Source of the DNA: Phytohabitans aurantiacus
GTDB lineage: Bacteria; Actinomycetota; Actinomycetes; Mycobacteriales; Micromonosporaceae
Assembly: GCF_027923225.1 (NCBI RefSeq)
Contig: NZ_BSDI01000028.1
Span: forward strand, 21,941 to 85,940
Direction of reading: 5' to 3'
Length of the DNA stretch: 64,000 nt
Shown here: positions 34,040-43,345 of the stretch, piece after piece
How positions within the stretch are numbered: position 1 is the first letter of the stretch
Layout: each line of letters opens with the position of its first letter
Position numbers and translations under genes: made by a program
The notes under the pieces: generated by a model
What the model was told of the DNA's origin: nothing
The model's input: only the letters and a program-made list of their open reading frames with translations
Database searches by the model: none

Positions 34040-34969
34040 TCAACTGGCCGTGCGACGATTCTGCGCGGCCGCGCGCGCTCGTTTGATCGTGCGGGTCAAG
34101 ATGGGCGGAAGCAGATCGACCACGATCCGCTTGGCGCGCGGCGTGACCCTGAGGGACCTGGCGGGCGGCGGGCCGTTCGGCGGCACCGGACACGGCGGCG
34201 GTGTCGTCCAGTCCGATACCCGGATCAGGCGCTCTCCGGTCACCTGCTGCACTTCGCTCTTTGACGCCGGCTGGGCCCGCAGCCACTTGAGCATGGCGTC
34301 CTGGATGGGCTTGGCGTCCCCCCAGGTCGCATAGAGCTTGTTGGGAGTGAGACAGATCAGCCGGAGCCCGCCGGTGGCGACCTCTGGCCAGACGGCCGCT
34401 GGGACGCCGGGGGTGTGCGCGCTGCGAATGTCGTCGAACACAACGATGCCGTCGTCGATCAACACCGAACGGGCAATCTGAACGTCCTCCCGGACGACGT
34501 TGTAGAGATGGCACGCGTCCACGTGGACAAACCGACAGGTGCCGGGTTTCACGTGCTCGGGTAGCTCCGACGTCGGCGCCTGGAGCACCTCGGGCGACTC
34601 GGAGTGGAAGGCGGCGTAGTTGAATTCGAACGCCGCCCTGGTCAGGTTCTTGGTGTAGAACTGGGCAGTCCTGCGGTTCTCCGCCGTCGGTGGCTCCTCG
34701 CCGAAGAGGTCGCACACCACAAACCGTTCGCCAGGCCGGCGATGACGGCCGATCAGGATGGCGCTCTTGCCGAGGTACGCCCCCATCTCCAGTAGGTCGC
34801 CGGTGACCCCGGCGCTCTCCTGATAGCCCAGCAGCCAATCCATGACCAGTTGGTCGGTCCGGCGATACCACCCGCCGACTTCGTCGAGGGTGCGGGGCAG
34901 GGTATCGGGCACGCGACGCTGCACCTGGGCACCGTACCCTGTGTCAAAGCGGGGCTGCGGCGTCGCCAC
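34040..34969 (-). CDS. Class I methyltransferase, TylF/Methyltransf_24-like
   Basis: 309 residues from GTG 34969. Motif I is GDLLEMGAYLGKSAILIGRH. The acidic post-I residue is in RFVVCDLFGE, and FVHVDACHLYNVVREDVQIA followed by GGIVVFDDI-like DDGIVVFDDI is the usual Asp-containing metal-binding part of TylF/CalO-type sugar O-methyltransferases. A Pro-rich and then Arg-rich tail follows. The ribosome site is poor. The gene is isolated between decayed sequences. Function is inferred only at the family level. Confidence 0.85.
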   Translation of the reverse strand: MATPQPRFDTGYGAQVQRRVPDTLPRTLDEVGGWYRRTDQLVMDWLLGYQESAGVTGDLLEMGAYLGKSAILIGRHRRPGERFVVCDLFGEEPPTAENRRTAQFYTKNLTRAAFEFNYAAFHSESPEVLQAPTSELPEHVKPGTCRFVHVDACHLYNVVREDVQIARSVLIDDGIVVFDDIRSAHTPGVPAAVWPEVATGGLRLICLTPNKLYATWGDAKPIQDAMLKWLRAQPASKSEVQQVTGERLIRVSDWTTPPPCPVPPNGPPPARSLRVTPRAKRIVVDLLPPILTRTIKRARAAAQNRRTAS

Positions 34970-35239
34970 GCTACCGGGGGAAGATCAGGCCCTGCTCACA
35001 GCCCAGATAAGGCTTCGTGGTCGGCCCGCCACGGGAATGACCCAACGCGTGACGTCCGGCTCGGTCCGCACACGGCCGGGCGGTTCGGCTTGCAGATCCC
35101 TTTTCCGCGCGCCAGCGGCATGCCGATGCGCCCGCGCGGTCGGCGAATCAACCGACACTCCTTGTGCGACATCGTCATCGGTTGGCCGTCCGGCCCGGTC
35201 TCGCCTGGGATTCTCGGCTCGAAGATCCATTCAGCGCCG

Positions 35240-35790
35240 GGCGCCGCCTCCCTCAGCGCCGCGTCCAGGCTCTCGCTGAGTCGCCGCGCGGTCGCCTCGA
35301 TGGACTCCGCACTGTCCGCCACGAGCGCGAACCGGGTGTCCACCGTGCCGACCGTGATCTGGAGAATCTCCGCGGTCTCCTCGACGGAGAAATCCAGGTA
35401 GAAGCGCAGCACCAGCACGGCGCGCTGCCGTGGGCCCAGCACCTTGAGCAGCCGCATGAGCGACTCCCGATCGGTGATCCGATCCGGCACCGACCACCCC
35501 AGGTGCGGCGGCTCCGCCTGGCTCGAATCCCGGCGGGACGCGCGCTTCTGCTCGTCCAGCCAGGTCCGGCTGAGCACCCGCTGGGCGTATGCGTCCCGCG
35601 CGCACCTTGCGCCAGTTCCGGAACAGCTTGGTCACCGTGATCGACACGAGGTCGTCCCTGGGCGACGTCGGGCCGGCCGTCGGCCGTCCAACTCACCAGG
35701 TCGTCTTCCTGGTACGCCGCTGCCCAACGCAGGAACAGCCGGTCCGAGGGCAGGTACGTCGTCATCGCCGGCTCGTCGCCCAGAAACAAG
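35240..35790 (-). pseudogene. Frameshifted ECF sigma factor (SigE-like)
   Basis: Pieces of an ECF sigma factor occur in three minus-strand frames. An N-terminal TTYLPSDRLFLRWAAAY comes from the first frame. A region-2/3 piece, VSITVTKLFRNWRKVRA, is in the second. A region-4 piece, LGPRQRAVLVLRFYLDFSVEETAEIL, is in the third. They are collinear and overlap, so at least two frameshifts have broken one gene. Sequencing errors are a less likely explanation for several shifts. Confidence 0.8.
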
Positions 35791-36057
35791 CGCCTGCCTC
35801 ACAGCGAGATCGCTGATTGCGGAGCGACGAGCAGCGGCCCGCCCAGCCGACGAAATCCACGTGTACTGCAACAACTCCACATCCCGTATCGACTTGCCAA
35901 ACCGTGGCCATACACGAATGCCGTCAGCGCAGGGCAGAACGTTGTCATCACCGAAGCCTTGATCGGGTGGGCGGGCCGGCTGTCAGCGGACCGTTCGGCG
36001 CTGCCGGCCTGCGGCTGGCTGCCGTTCGTGCGTGACAGCGGCCAATACGATGGAGGG

Positions 36058-36558
36058 GTGACCGAGTCGGACCTGCGCCCTGCCAAGAAGCCGTGGTTGC
36101 CGCCCCGTTGGTTCATTCGGCTATTCTGGTCGGCTCATCGGGGCGTGGTCCGGCGTTCCGGCGGCCGGGTCGGACTGTCGCGTCCGCACGCCAACCGGTA
36201 CGGAATGCTGCGCCTGACCACCGTCGGGCGTCGCACCGGCCAGCAGCGCAGCGTGATCCTCGGGTACTTCGAGGACGGCGCGAATCTGGTCTCGCTGGCG
36301 ATGAATGGGTGGGGGGAGCCCGAGCCGGCCTGGTGGCTCAATCTGCAGGCGCACCCGGACGCAACCGTTGACCTGGTCGACGGGCCGCGGTCGGTGCGTG
36401 GTCATGCTGCGACAGGCGACGAACGGTCGCGGCTGTGGGCCCGCTGGCGTGAGATCGATAAGAACCTGGATGGCTACGCTGCGCGGCGGTCGTCCGAGAC
36501 TGCGGTGGTGGTCCTGGTGCCCCGGCCTGGCACGTCTGAGGCGTCGCGGGGCACCTGA
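36058..36558 (+). CDS. F420-type nitroreductase-family (DUF385) protein
   Basis: About 166 residues from GTG 36058; GGAGG lies only about 1 nt before it, so the start is uncertain. The LTTVGRRTGQQRSVILGYFEDGANLVSLAMNGW stretch (residues ~53-85) matches the Ddn/F420H(2)-dependent quinone reductase family core. A later PAWWLNLQAHPDATVDL motif is also typical. It is cytoplasmic. It would use deazaflavin F420 for quinone or nitro reduction. Confidence 0.82.
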   Translation: MTESDLRPAKKPWLPPRWFIRLFWSAHRGVVRRSGGRVGLSRPHANRYGMLRLTTVGRRTGQQRSVILGYFEDGANLVSLAMNGWGEPEPAWWLNLQAHPDATVDLVDGPRSVRGHAATGDERSRLWARWREIDKNLDGYAARRSSETAVVVLVPRPGTSEASRGT

Positions 36559-36657
36559 TCGACTAGCTTTGCTCGTGGCTATGAGAGTGCGCCTGTCGGC
36601 GCTCGTTAGGCGGACGCCCCCAAGCGGCTTGCGGAGGCGATTCGCAGAACCAGCCAT

Positions 36658-37039
36658 TCAGCGCGTCGCCGGCAGGTACCGAAGGCCACCGGTATCCGGG
36701 ATTAGATAGCCGACAGCGCGCGGAGGTGCCGGGTCGCCGTCGAGATCCTTGGCGTACGTCTCGCCGGAGACTTCGAATCCGATTAGCCCGAGCCGGAGGT
36801 CCACCGCGGCGCACAGATCGTGCGGTTCCCGTTCACGGCTGCCATAGCATTCCGCGGACCTGCGCGGCGCGCCAGAGGGCCGGAAGAGCACGGTCGACGC
36901 GATCGTTGTTGGTGTCACCGACCTCGATCGCGAGTTCGTAGAAGCCGCCGTGCCGGTTGTCGTCGATCGTGAACGCCGCTGGACTCGTCACCGGCCGATC
37001 ATGCCCCGGGCCGGTCGCGGCGGCGACCGAGTTCCACAT
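36658..37039 (-). pseudogene. Actinobacterial hypothetical gene, frameshifted
   Basis: One minus-strand frame from ATG 37039 reads MWNSVAAATGPGHDRP and continues through GGFYELAIEVGDTNNDRVDRALPALWRAA, then stops at 36833. Immediately across the break the next frame continues CYGSREREPHDLC to a stop at 36658. Joined, they would make one ~125-residue protein. No function is known. One sequencing error or one real frameshift near 36845 would explain it. Confidence 0.5.
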
Positions 37040-37344
37040 CGTCACTTCAGTAACCGTCACACGTGACCTGTATGCGGCACTGCGGGCAAACAGACGCACG
37101 CCTCGCGGCATGAGAATGCGTCGGATGGGGTCGCGGCATTGCTTGCATACTGGATAGGGGCACGCGGCCTGGTGGTCGCCGTTGCCACGTACGTCGTAAC
37201 GACGAACGCCATAAAAGCACCAGGACGGTATACGACAAGGAATGCCGTGAAGGGTTGACCGGATCCTGCCCCTTCGGCCCTTCAAGAGATGTGCGTCGAA
37301 AGATAGACTCCGGCGGATATGTTGGTTGCTCTGGAGGAGGTTTT

Positions 37345-37794
37345 GTGCGCGCGAGAACCCTTTTCACCGCCGTGATCGTCGCCGCGTCGCTGGCCGCCGC
37401 CCCGGCGCCGGCCAGCTCGGCGGCTCCCGCCGACCCAGTGGCACCGACCGGCTGCGTGCCTACCGATGCGACCGGCCGGCCGATCCAGCTCGGGCAGGCC
37501 GACAACGGGCGCACCATCTGCCTGCGTCGGTGGCAACGGCTGTACGTCACGCTCTCCGTCGACCCGGTGCGATACCCCAACCCGTACAACTGGTGGACTC
37601 CAGTCCAAGCCAGCGGCGACGTCCTGGTCGCACTGCCGCTGCCGGCGCCCCCGCCGCCCGGCACGACCGCGGCCGCATACCGGGCTGCCCAGCCTGGCCG
37701 CGGCGGCCTAGCCTCGTACCGGGACGTCTGCCCGCCCGAGATCCCGTGCGGCGCGCCGGTACTGCCTTGGCGGGTGACCGTCGACGTGAACTGA
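37345..37794 (+). CDS. Secreted small Cys-containing protein
   Basis: 149 residues from GTG 37345, with GGAGGAGG 4 nt upstream. The N-terminus (VRARTLFTAVIVAASLAAAPAPASSA, given here for its hydrophobic core) is a Sec signal peptide with an Ala-x-Ala cleavage region. The mature protein has four Cys (TGCVPT, TICLRR, DVCPP, IPCGAP), which could form two disulfides, and a Pro-rich loop. No family is recognised. It is flanked by decayed genes on the opposite strand. Confidence 0.6.
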   Translation: MRARTLFTAVIVAASLAAAPAPASSAAPADPVAPTGCVPTDATGRPIQLGQADNGRTICLRRWQRLYVTLSVDPVRYPNPYNWWTPVQASGDVLVALPLPAPPPPGTTAAAYRAAQPGRGGLASYRDVCPPEIPCGAPVLPWRVTVDVN

Positions 37795-37796
37795 TC

Positions 37797-38155
37797 CCGG
37801 TGCGGCCCGCCCGCCTGCACGACGAAGGTCTCGTGCCAGAAGCCGACGTCGCCGGTGTAGCCGACCCTGCGGTTGAACATCCGCCAAGCGGCCAGGTGCG
37901 GCAGCAGCGAGTCACGGGCGAACCGCTGCAAATGGTCGGCGCTTCGCCAGTACTGCACCAGAACCGGGCCGCTCGGTCGCATTGCGATGTGGTGGCCGAG
38001 CAGGCCGAGATCCTCGTTCGATAGCCGATGGATCATCCGCGGCATCGCAACGAACACAGGCCACCATTTGTGGACCTTCCACAGCTTGTTGGCGGCGACG
38101 TCGCCGACCACGGCGCCGAGTCGGAGTAGGAGCAGGTACGCGACCTCTTCGACTG
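37797..38155 (-). pseudogene. DUF4188 protein remnant
   Basis: The minus strand reads NKLWKVHKWWPVFVAMPRM, then PVLVQYWRSADHLQRFARD and RRVGYTGDVGFWHETFVV, a clear DUF4188 (monooxygenase-like) order. The frame then runs into the antisense of the 37345 gene without a proper C-terminus. The N-terminal helix region is abnormal. It looks truncated at both ends. Confidence 0.65.
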
Positions 38156-38347
38156 CCGGCACTGGTGCTCTTTGCCCTGGCAACCAGGACGTGCGGGAGG
38201 TGTTCCGGAAGGTGCGATGGTCACCGCCGCGACCGTGATCGCGTCCCAGGCGGCCCATATCGGCTACCTGCCCCGGCTGCGCATCGCTGGCTCGGACGCC
38301 CGAGAGCAGCAACGCCTCGGCGAGGAACGGCCTAACGCGTGCTGCGG

Positions 38348-39304
38348 TCAGAATGTGGCGATCGGGTTGACCGGGCTGCCGGACGTACCGGCGAAGCGGA
38401 CCGGCGCGACCGCGAGCTGGAAGTCCCACTGGCCGAGCTCGGCAGCCGTCGCCGCGCACGCCTCCAGGTCGCAGTTGTCGAGCATCCACAGACCCATCGC
38501 GACGAGGCTCACGGCGTGCACCGGCATCAACACGTCGTCGTACCCAGACGGCTGGACGTCCTGAGGGGTGTCGGCGCCGATCAGCGCGACCTGCCGTTCA
38601 TGCAGCCACGGCAGGCAGGACGCGTGCCAGCCGGCCTGCGTGAAACCGCCGGCCTCACCGGCCTCGTGCCGGACGCGGCCGTAGCCGGTTCGCAGGAGTA
38701 CCGCGTCGCCGGCTCGCACCCGCACACCCTGGCGACGCTCGGCTTCCTCCAGATCGGCGGGAAACACACCCTGCCCCGGTTCCAACCACGGCACATCGCG
38801 CACCTTCGCGATGTCCAGCAGGACGCCGCGCGTGAGGATCCCGCTTGCCGCCGCCGTGACCGCGGCCCACGCCGATCCCGTTTCGGCGTCGACCAACGAG
38901 TGTGACCGCCCGTTGTACATCGTGCCGTCCCAGTAGATGTGGCACGGCGAGTCGAGGTGGGTGATGGTGTTGCCGTGAAACGTGATGCCGAGCCGCTCGG
39001 ACGAAAAGCCCCAGCGCCGATCGGCGTGAAACGCGGCCACCGGCATGTTCTCGGCACCCGGCATGTCGGCGGCGCACGGGCAGGTCGTCGTCGACCGTTC
39101 CATGTCTTTCGGCACGGCGACCTCCCACGCGCACGACACGCTCCTGCCGTGGCGCACGGCCTGCGCCGCCCCCAGCCGGACGTCGTCGGTGATGTGGTTC
39201 AGGGTCCCGAGCTCGTCGTCGTCGCCCCACCGTCCCCAGTTCGACAGCGTGTCGAAGTATCCGAGCACGTCGTCCTGTGTGGGCATTGGCCGCCCTGCCG
39301 TCAT
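38348..39304 (-). CDS. Cyclase-family (kynurenine formamidase-like) hydrolase
   Basis: 318 residues from ATG 39304; ATG 39286 with AGGGCGG before it is also possible. The conserved cyclase-family metal motif is present: FHGNTITHLDSPCHI (HxxTHxDxxxH) around residues ~109-123. Later residues LDIAKVRDVPWLEP and VLLRTGYG also fit the family. The usual reaction is hydrolysis of an amide or lactone, as in kynurenine formamidase. It lies next to the LysR gene on the same strand (29 bp apart), so it is likely part of that regulon. Confidence 0.88.
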   Translation of the reverse strand: MTAGRPMPTQDDVLGYFDTLSNWGRWGDDDELGTLNHITDDVRLGAAQAVRHGRSVSCAWEVAVPKDMERSTTTCPCAADMPGAENMPVAAFHADRRWGFSSERLGITFHGNTITHLDSPCHIYWDGTMYNGRSHSLVDAETGSAWAAVTAAASGILTRGVLLDIAKVRDVPWLEPGQGVFPADLEEAERRQGVRVRAGDAVLLRTGYGRVRHEAGEAGGFTQAGWHASCLPWLHERQVALIGADTPQDVQPSGYDDVLMPVHAVSLVAMGLWMLDNCDLEACAATAAELGQWDFQLAVAPVRFAGTSGSPVNPIATF

Positions 39305-39333
39305 TCCCGCATCGACTCCTCCGGTCACGCGCG

Positions 39334-40251
39334 TCAGGATACCGGCGCCTGCTGGCCCCCGATCTGTGTTGCCAGCTCGTTGGCGGTTTCGATGGCGATG
39401 TCGACGGCTCGGGCCGCGAGCGGTGATTGGGTGCGTCCGGCTGGCCAGTACAGGTACCACGTGGTGGTGGGTGATGGTCGCAGCTGGTGGACGCTGAGCT
39501 GGTCGTCCGACCAGGCTTCGGATCCCTGGAGGGCGAGCCATGGCAGCACCGCGGAGCCGATGCCCGCCCGCACCATCGACACGATGGTTTCGTGGCCGGT
39601 GGTGCGGAATACGATCCGTGGCCGCGCGCCGTTGCTGGCGAGCGCACGCTCCAACCATCGTTGGTGATAGTTGGCGGGCCAGGCGACCATCGGTGCGTCG
39701 TCGAGCGACCTGACCCGTACCGGTCCATTGTGGAATGCGCCGGCGCCCGCCACCAAGAGGTACGGCTCGTCGAGCAGTTCGACGTGTTCGACATCGCCGT
39801 CGATCCGGCTGTAGTGGAACAGCAGGTCGAGCTCTCCGATTCGCGGATCGTCCGGCCCCACCTCGAAGAGCCTGATGTCGCAGCCGGGATGCTCGTCGAG
39901 CAGGCGGCGTACGACGGTCGGCAGGATCAACCTGGTCGCGCCCTGGAACGTGCCGATGTCGATCCGGCCGTTGCCGGCCCGGAAGCGATCGACCGCCTCG
40001 CCCAGCGCTTCCGCTTTCGCGAGCAGGTCGCGTCCGTGGGCCAGGACCACCTCGCCGAGGGGCGTGATGCGCACCTGCCTGGGACCTCCAGGCCGGTCGA
40101 AGACGGCGCCACCGACGGCCTTTTCCAGCGCGGCGACCTGTTGGCTTACCGACGATTGGGTGTAGCCGAGCCGACCCGCCGCCTTCCCGAACGTTCCTTC
40201 TTCGGCGATGGCCACCATGGTTTTCAGGTGGCGCAGCTCCACGTCGGCCAT
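39334..40251 (-). CDS. LysR-family transcription regulator
   Basis: 305 residues. The N-terminal winged HTH has LRHLKTMVAIAEEGTFGKAAGRLGYTQ and SSVSQQVAALEKAVGGAVFDR, typical of LysR. The rest is the effector-binding domain with MVRAGIGSAVLPWLAL. It is divergent from the LLM oxidoreductase; the 83-bp gap holds the shared promoter motif. It likely activates the LLM gene and the MFS gene when a substrate is present. Confidence 0.95.
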   Translation of the reverse strand: MADVELRHLKTMVAIAEEGTFGKAAGRLGYTQSSVSQQVAALEKAVGGAVFDRPGGPRQVRITPLGEVVLAHGRDLLAKAEALGEAVDRFRAGNGRIDIGTFQGATRLILPTVVRRLLDEHPGCDIRLFEVGPDDPRIGELDLLFHYSRIDGDVEHVELLDEPYLLVAGAGAFHNGPVRVRSLDDAPMVAWPANYHQRWLERALASNGARPRIVFRTTGHETIVSMVRAGIGSAVLPWLALQGSEAWSDDQLSVHQLRPSPTTTWYLYWPAGRTQSPLAARAVDIAIETANELATQIGGQQAPVS

Positions 40252-40293
40252 GCGTCACAACATAACAAATAACGATTGATTTGATCGAAAAGT

Positions 40294-40334
40294 ATCGCTT
40301 TCGACAATGAGCTGTTTGGCCTAGCGTGGTGATC
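40294..40334 (+). promoter_or_regulatory. Promoter of LLM gene, shared motif
   Basis: An ATCGCTTTCGACAATG box starts 28 bp before TAGCGT (40322-40327), a -10 box 7 nt from ATG 40335. The same two boxes with the same 28-bp and 7-bp spacings occur at 41205-41245. The start is therefore leaderless and the gene is probably under the same regulator as the MFS gene. Confidence 0.65.
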
Positions 40335-41156
40335 ATGAAAATTCAATCGGCGCTCTGGCTGCCGCTCTTCAATGATCTCGCCGATCCGGTAGTGGTGGCG
40401 CGCCTGGCCGCCGAGGCGGAGGAGGCCGGCTGGCACGCCATGTTCGTGTGGGACCACCTGCGCTGGCGGGCGCCGGTCCAGCAGGTGGCCGACCCGTGGA
40501 TCACGCTGGCCGCGATCGCCACCGCCACCGAACGCCTCCGGTTCGGACCCATGATCACACCCCTTGCCCGGCGCCGGCCGGCAAAGCTCGCCAAGGAAAC
40601 CGCCACGCTGGACCGGCTCAGCGGCGGCCGCCTCACGCTCGGCGTCGGCCTCGGCAGCGATCGCTTCGCCGGTGAATTGTCTGCGACCGGCGAGGAGCTC
40701 GATGATCGGCGGCGGGGCGAGATGCTCGACGAATCACTGGAGATTCTCGCCGCCGCGTGGTCCGGCGAGCCGGTGCATCATCACGGCCGGCATTACACCG
40801 TCGACGGCATCTCCTTCCTTCCCAGACCCGTGCAGCGCCCCGGCGTGCCGGTATGGGCCGCGGGATTTCCCGGCAACGTCAAACCGTTGCGCCGTGCCGC
40901 TCGGCACGATGGTTTCTTCCCGGTCAACCTCGAACACCCGGACCAGCTCGCCGAGGTCGTCACCACCATCACCGGCCTCCGTCAGCAGAAGGCGACCCAA
41001 TACGACATCGCTGTCGCCCTCCCTCCCGGTACCGATGTGGCGCCCTACGTGGCGGTGGGCGCCACATGGTGGCTGGCGGAGCTCGATCCGGAAACGGTGT
41101 CGCTCGACGAGGTGCGAGGCGTACTCCGCGACGGCCCGGCCCGTCCGTCCACATAG
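40335..41156 (+). CDS. LLM class F420-dependent oxidoreductase
   Basis: 273 residues from ATG 40335; GTG 40326 is an alternative but would overlap the -10 box. Residues include EEAGWHAMFVWDHL, an LRFGPMITPLARRRPAKLAKETATLD-type barrel strand and GVGLGSD, then VPVWAAGFPGN. These are the luciferase-like TIM-barrel signatures, with the F420/FMN site. It would oxidise or reduce a small molecule with F420 as cofactor. It lies between LysR and the MFS exporter. Confidence 0.88.
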   Translation: MKIQSALWLPLFNDLADPVVVARLAAEAEEAGWHAMFVWDHLRWRAPVQQVADPWITLAAIATATERLRFGPMITPLARRRPAKLAKETATLDRLSGGRLTLGVGLGSDRFAGELSATGEELDDRRRGEMLDESLEILAAAWSGEPVHHHGRHYTVDGISFLPRPVQRPGVPVWAAGFPGNVKPLRRAARHDGFFPVNLEHPDQLAEVVTTITGLRQQKATQYDIAVALPPGTDVAPYVAVGATWWLAELDPETVSLDEVRGVLRDGPARPST

Positions 41157-41204
41157 GTCTGCGAAACAGAGTATCGTCTAAGGCGATCAAAACGAACGTA
41201 AACA

Positions 41205-41245
41205 ATCGCTTTTCACGATGCGACTGTGGATCTAGCGTCGGTGAC
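41205..41245 (+). promoter_or_regulatory. Promoter of MFS gene, shared motif
   Basis: ATCGCTTTTCACGATG starts 28 bp before TAGCGT (41233-41238), 7 nt before ATG 41246. This copies the boxes and spacings at 40294-40334. Confidence 0.65.
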
Positions 41246-42463
41246 ATGACAACCAACGGCGCCCTGGCAACAGCCGCACTGGCGATCGAACCGCGACCGT
41301 CTCGGGCGAGGCAATCGAGCCTGGTGTGGGCGCTCACGGCGACGCACTTCGTAAGTCGGGCCGGCGGGGTGGCGCGGTCGTTTCTGGTGCTCTATCTGAC
41401 CCAGGAGCGCGATCTCTCGCCGGCGACGGCCGGTGCGGTGGTCGCCGCGGTCGGCGTCGGAGACATCGGGTCGCAGCTGTTGGGCGGCTGGCTAGCGGAT
41501 CGGATCGGCCGGCGCCACACCATGCTCGTCGGGTTCCTCGGCACAGCCATCGCGCTGATCGCGCTCGGCTCGGCGGAAACGATGCCGGGGATCTGCGCGG
41601 CGGCCGTCGGTGTCGGGCTGATGGCGGAGCTGTTTCGCCCGGTGGGGTCGGCTGTCGTGGCGGATCTGCCCGCACAGGAGCGGGTCCGCGCCTTCGGTCT
41701 GCTCTTCTGGGCGGCCAATCTCGGCTTCACGGTCTCGACCGTGGCCGCGGGGGTCCTGGTTCGACAGGGATACGGCATCCTGTTCTGGATCAACGCGGCG
41801 GCCTCGGTCCTCGCGGCGCTGATCGTGTGGCGACACGTCCCCGAGACCCGTCCGTCGACGCCGGAAGCGACCCGGCGAGCGCTGCTACCGGTCCTCCTGC
41901 GCGACCCGCTGATGCTCGTCATGGCGGCGATCCACGTCGTCTACTTCACCCTGTTCCTGCAGGCGTTCTCGACGCTCCCGCTCCTCATGGCGGGCGACGG
42001 CCACGGTCCAGGGACATTCGGTGCGGTGCTCGCCCTGAACGGGATCGTGATCGTCGTCGTCCAACCGATCGCGGTCCGGCTGCTCGACGGCCGCGACACA
42101 GCGTCGGTTCTGGCCGTCTCGATGCTGCTGGTCGGCATCGGCGGCGGACTCGGCGCTGTCGCGCACAGCGGGACCGGACACGCCGGGGCGATCCTCGTGT
42201 GGACCCTCGGCCAGATCGGTGTCTCCGTCAAGTTCGGCGCCACCTTCGCCGACCTCGCGCCGGCCGACCTGCGCGGCCGATACATGGGCGTCGCCGCCAC
42301 CACGTGGAGCCTCGGCGCCGTGCTGGGACCGCTGCTCGGCACCGCCCTGCTCGAACACGCCGGGCGCACCGCGCTATGGGCGGCGTGCTCGGCCATCGGG
42401 CTCGCACTGTTCGCCGCGCAGCGGGCCATCGCCCCGGCACTGCGCACCACCACCACGAATTAG
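41246..42463 (+). CDS. MFS transporter
   Basis: 405 residues from ATG 41246, probably leaderless. Twelve hydrophobic helices are expected from the pattern. The cytoplasmic loop 2-3 motif is GGWLADRIGRRHTMLVGF (MFS signature DxxGRR), and the N-terminal helix ALTATHFVSRAGG carries an Arg. It is probably an exporter of a drug or a product of the neighbouring enzymes. The alpha/beta hydrolase gene follows 8 bp later. Confidence 0.94.
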   Translation: MTTNGALATAALAIEPRPSRARQSSLVWALTATHFVSRAGGVARSFLVLYLTQERDLSPATAGAVVAAVGVGDIGSQLLGGWLADRIGRRHTMLVGFLGTAIALIALGSAETMPGICAAAVGVGLMAELFRPVGSAVVADLPAQERVRAFGLLFWAANLGFTVSTVAAGVLVRQGYGILFWINAAASVLAALIVWRHVPETRPSTPEATRRALLPVLLRDPLMLVMAAIHVVYFTLFLQAFSTLPLLMAGDGHGPGTFGAVLALNGIVIVVVQPIAVRLLDGRDTASVLAVSMLLVGIGGGLGAVAHSGTGHAGAILVWTLGQIGVSVKFGATFADLAPADLRGRYMGVAATTWSLGAVLGPLLGTALLEHAGRTALWAACSAIGLALFAAQRAIAPALRTTTTN

Positions 42464-42471
42464 GAGAAATC

Positions 42472-43308
42472 ATGGAGCGACTCATCCAGACCAACGGCGT
42501 GACCCTTGCTACCGAAAGCTTCGGCGACCCCGCCAATCCGGCCATCTTGCTGATCATGGGCGGCGGAGCCTCGATGGACTGGTGGGAAGACGAGTTCTGC
42601 GAGCGCCTCGCCACCGCCGGGCGGTTCGTCATCCGGTACGACCACCGGGACACCGGCCAGTCGACCACGTACGAGCCGGGCGCTCCCGGATACAGCGCGA
42701 ACGATCTCGTGGCCGACGCCGTGGGCCTGCTCGACGCGTACGGCCTCGCCACCGCGCACATCGTCGGCATGTCGATGGGCGGCCGGATCGCCCTGAAGCT
42801 GGCGCTGGACCATCCCGGCCGGGTGGCCTCACTCGCCCTGATCTCGACGAGCCCGGGGGAGGGAGATGATCTCCCCTCGATGACCCCCGAACTCCAGGCC
42901 GCGTTCTCGGGCGAGATGGCCGAACCGGACTGGTCCGACCGCGCATCGGTGATCGACTACCTCGTCGCGGACGCCCGCCGGTTCGCGGCGGCCTCCCGTC
43001 CCTTCGAGGAGGACGCCATGCGGGATCTCGTGAGCCGCGCGTACGACCGCACCACCAACATGGCCTCGGCCATGAACCACTTCACGGCCGCGGACTCGGG
43101 CCATCCACGGGAGCAACTCGCGAAGGTGAGCGCTCCCACGCTGGTACTGCACGGCACCGAGGATCCCCTGTTCCCGTACGAGCACGGGCGTGCCCTGGCA
43201 AAGGAGATCCCAGGCGCCCGGCTGGTGGCCCTGGAACGGACCGGGCACGAGATCCCGAAGGTGGCCTGGGACGTCGCCATCCCCGAGATCCTGCGACACA
43301 CGGGGTAA
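42472..43308 (+). CDS. Alpha/beta hydrolase
   Basis: 278 residues, ATG with AGGAG 5 nt upstream. The oxyanion region is ILLIMGGGASMDWW, the nucleophile elbow is IVGMSMGGRIA (Ser), the acid Asp is in LVLHGTEDPLFPYEHG and the His is in ERTGHEIPK. These define a standard catalytic triad. It is likely an esterase, lactonase or C-C hydrolase acting in the same pathway as the cyclase-family protein. It is in an operon with the MFS pump. Confidence 0.92.
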   Translation: MERLIQTNGVTLATESFGDPANPAILLIMGGGASMDWWEDEFCERLATAGRFVIRYDHRDTGQSTTYEPGAPGYSANDLVADAVGLLDAYGLATAHIVGMSMGGRIALKLALDHPGRVASLALISTSPGEGDDLPSMTPELQAAFSGEMAEPDWSDRASVIDYLVADARRFAAASRPFEEDAMRDLVSRAYDRTTNMASAMNHFTAADSGHPREQLAKVSAPTLVLHGTEDPLFPYEHGRALAKEIPGARLVALERTGHEIPKVAWDVAIPEILRHTG

Positions 43309-43345
43309 CGGTGAGTAGTCTGTTGATCGTCGACGGAGGAAGCGC

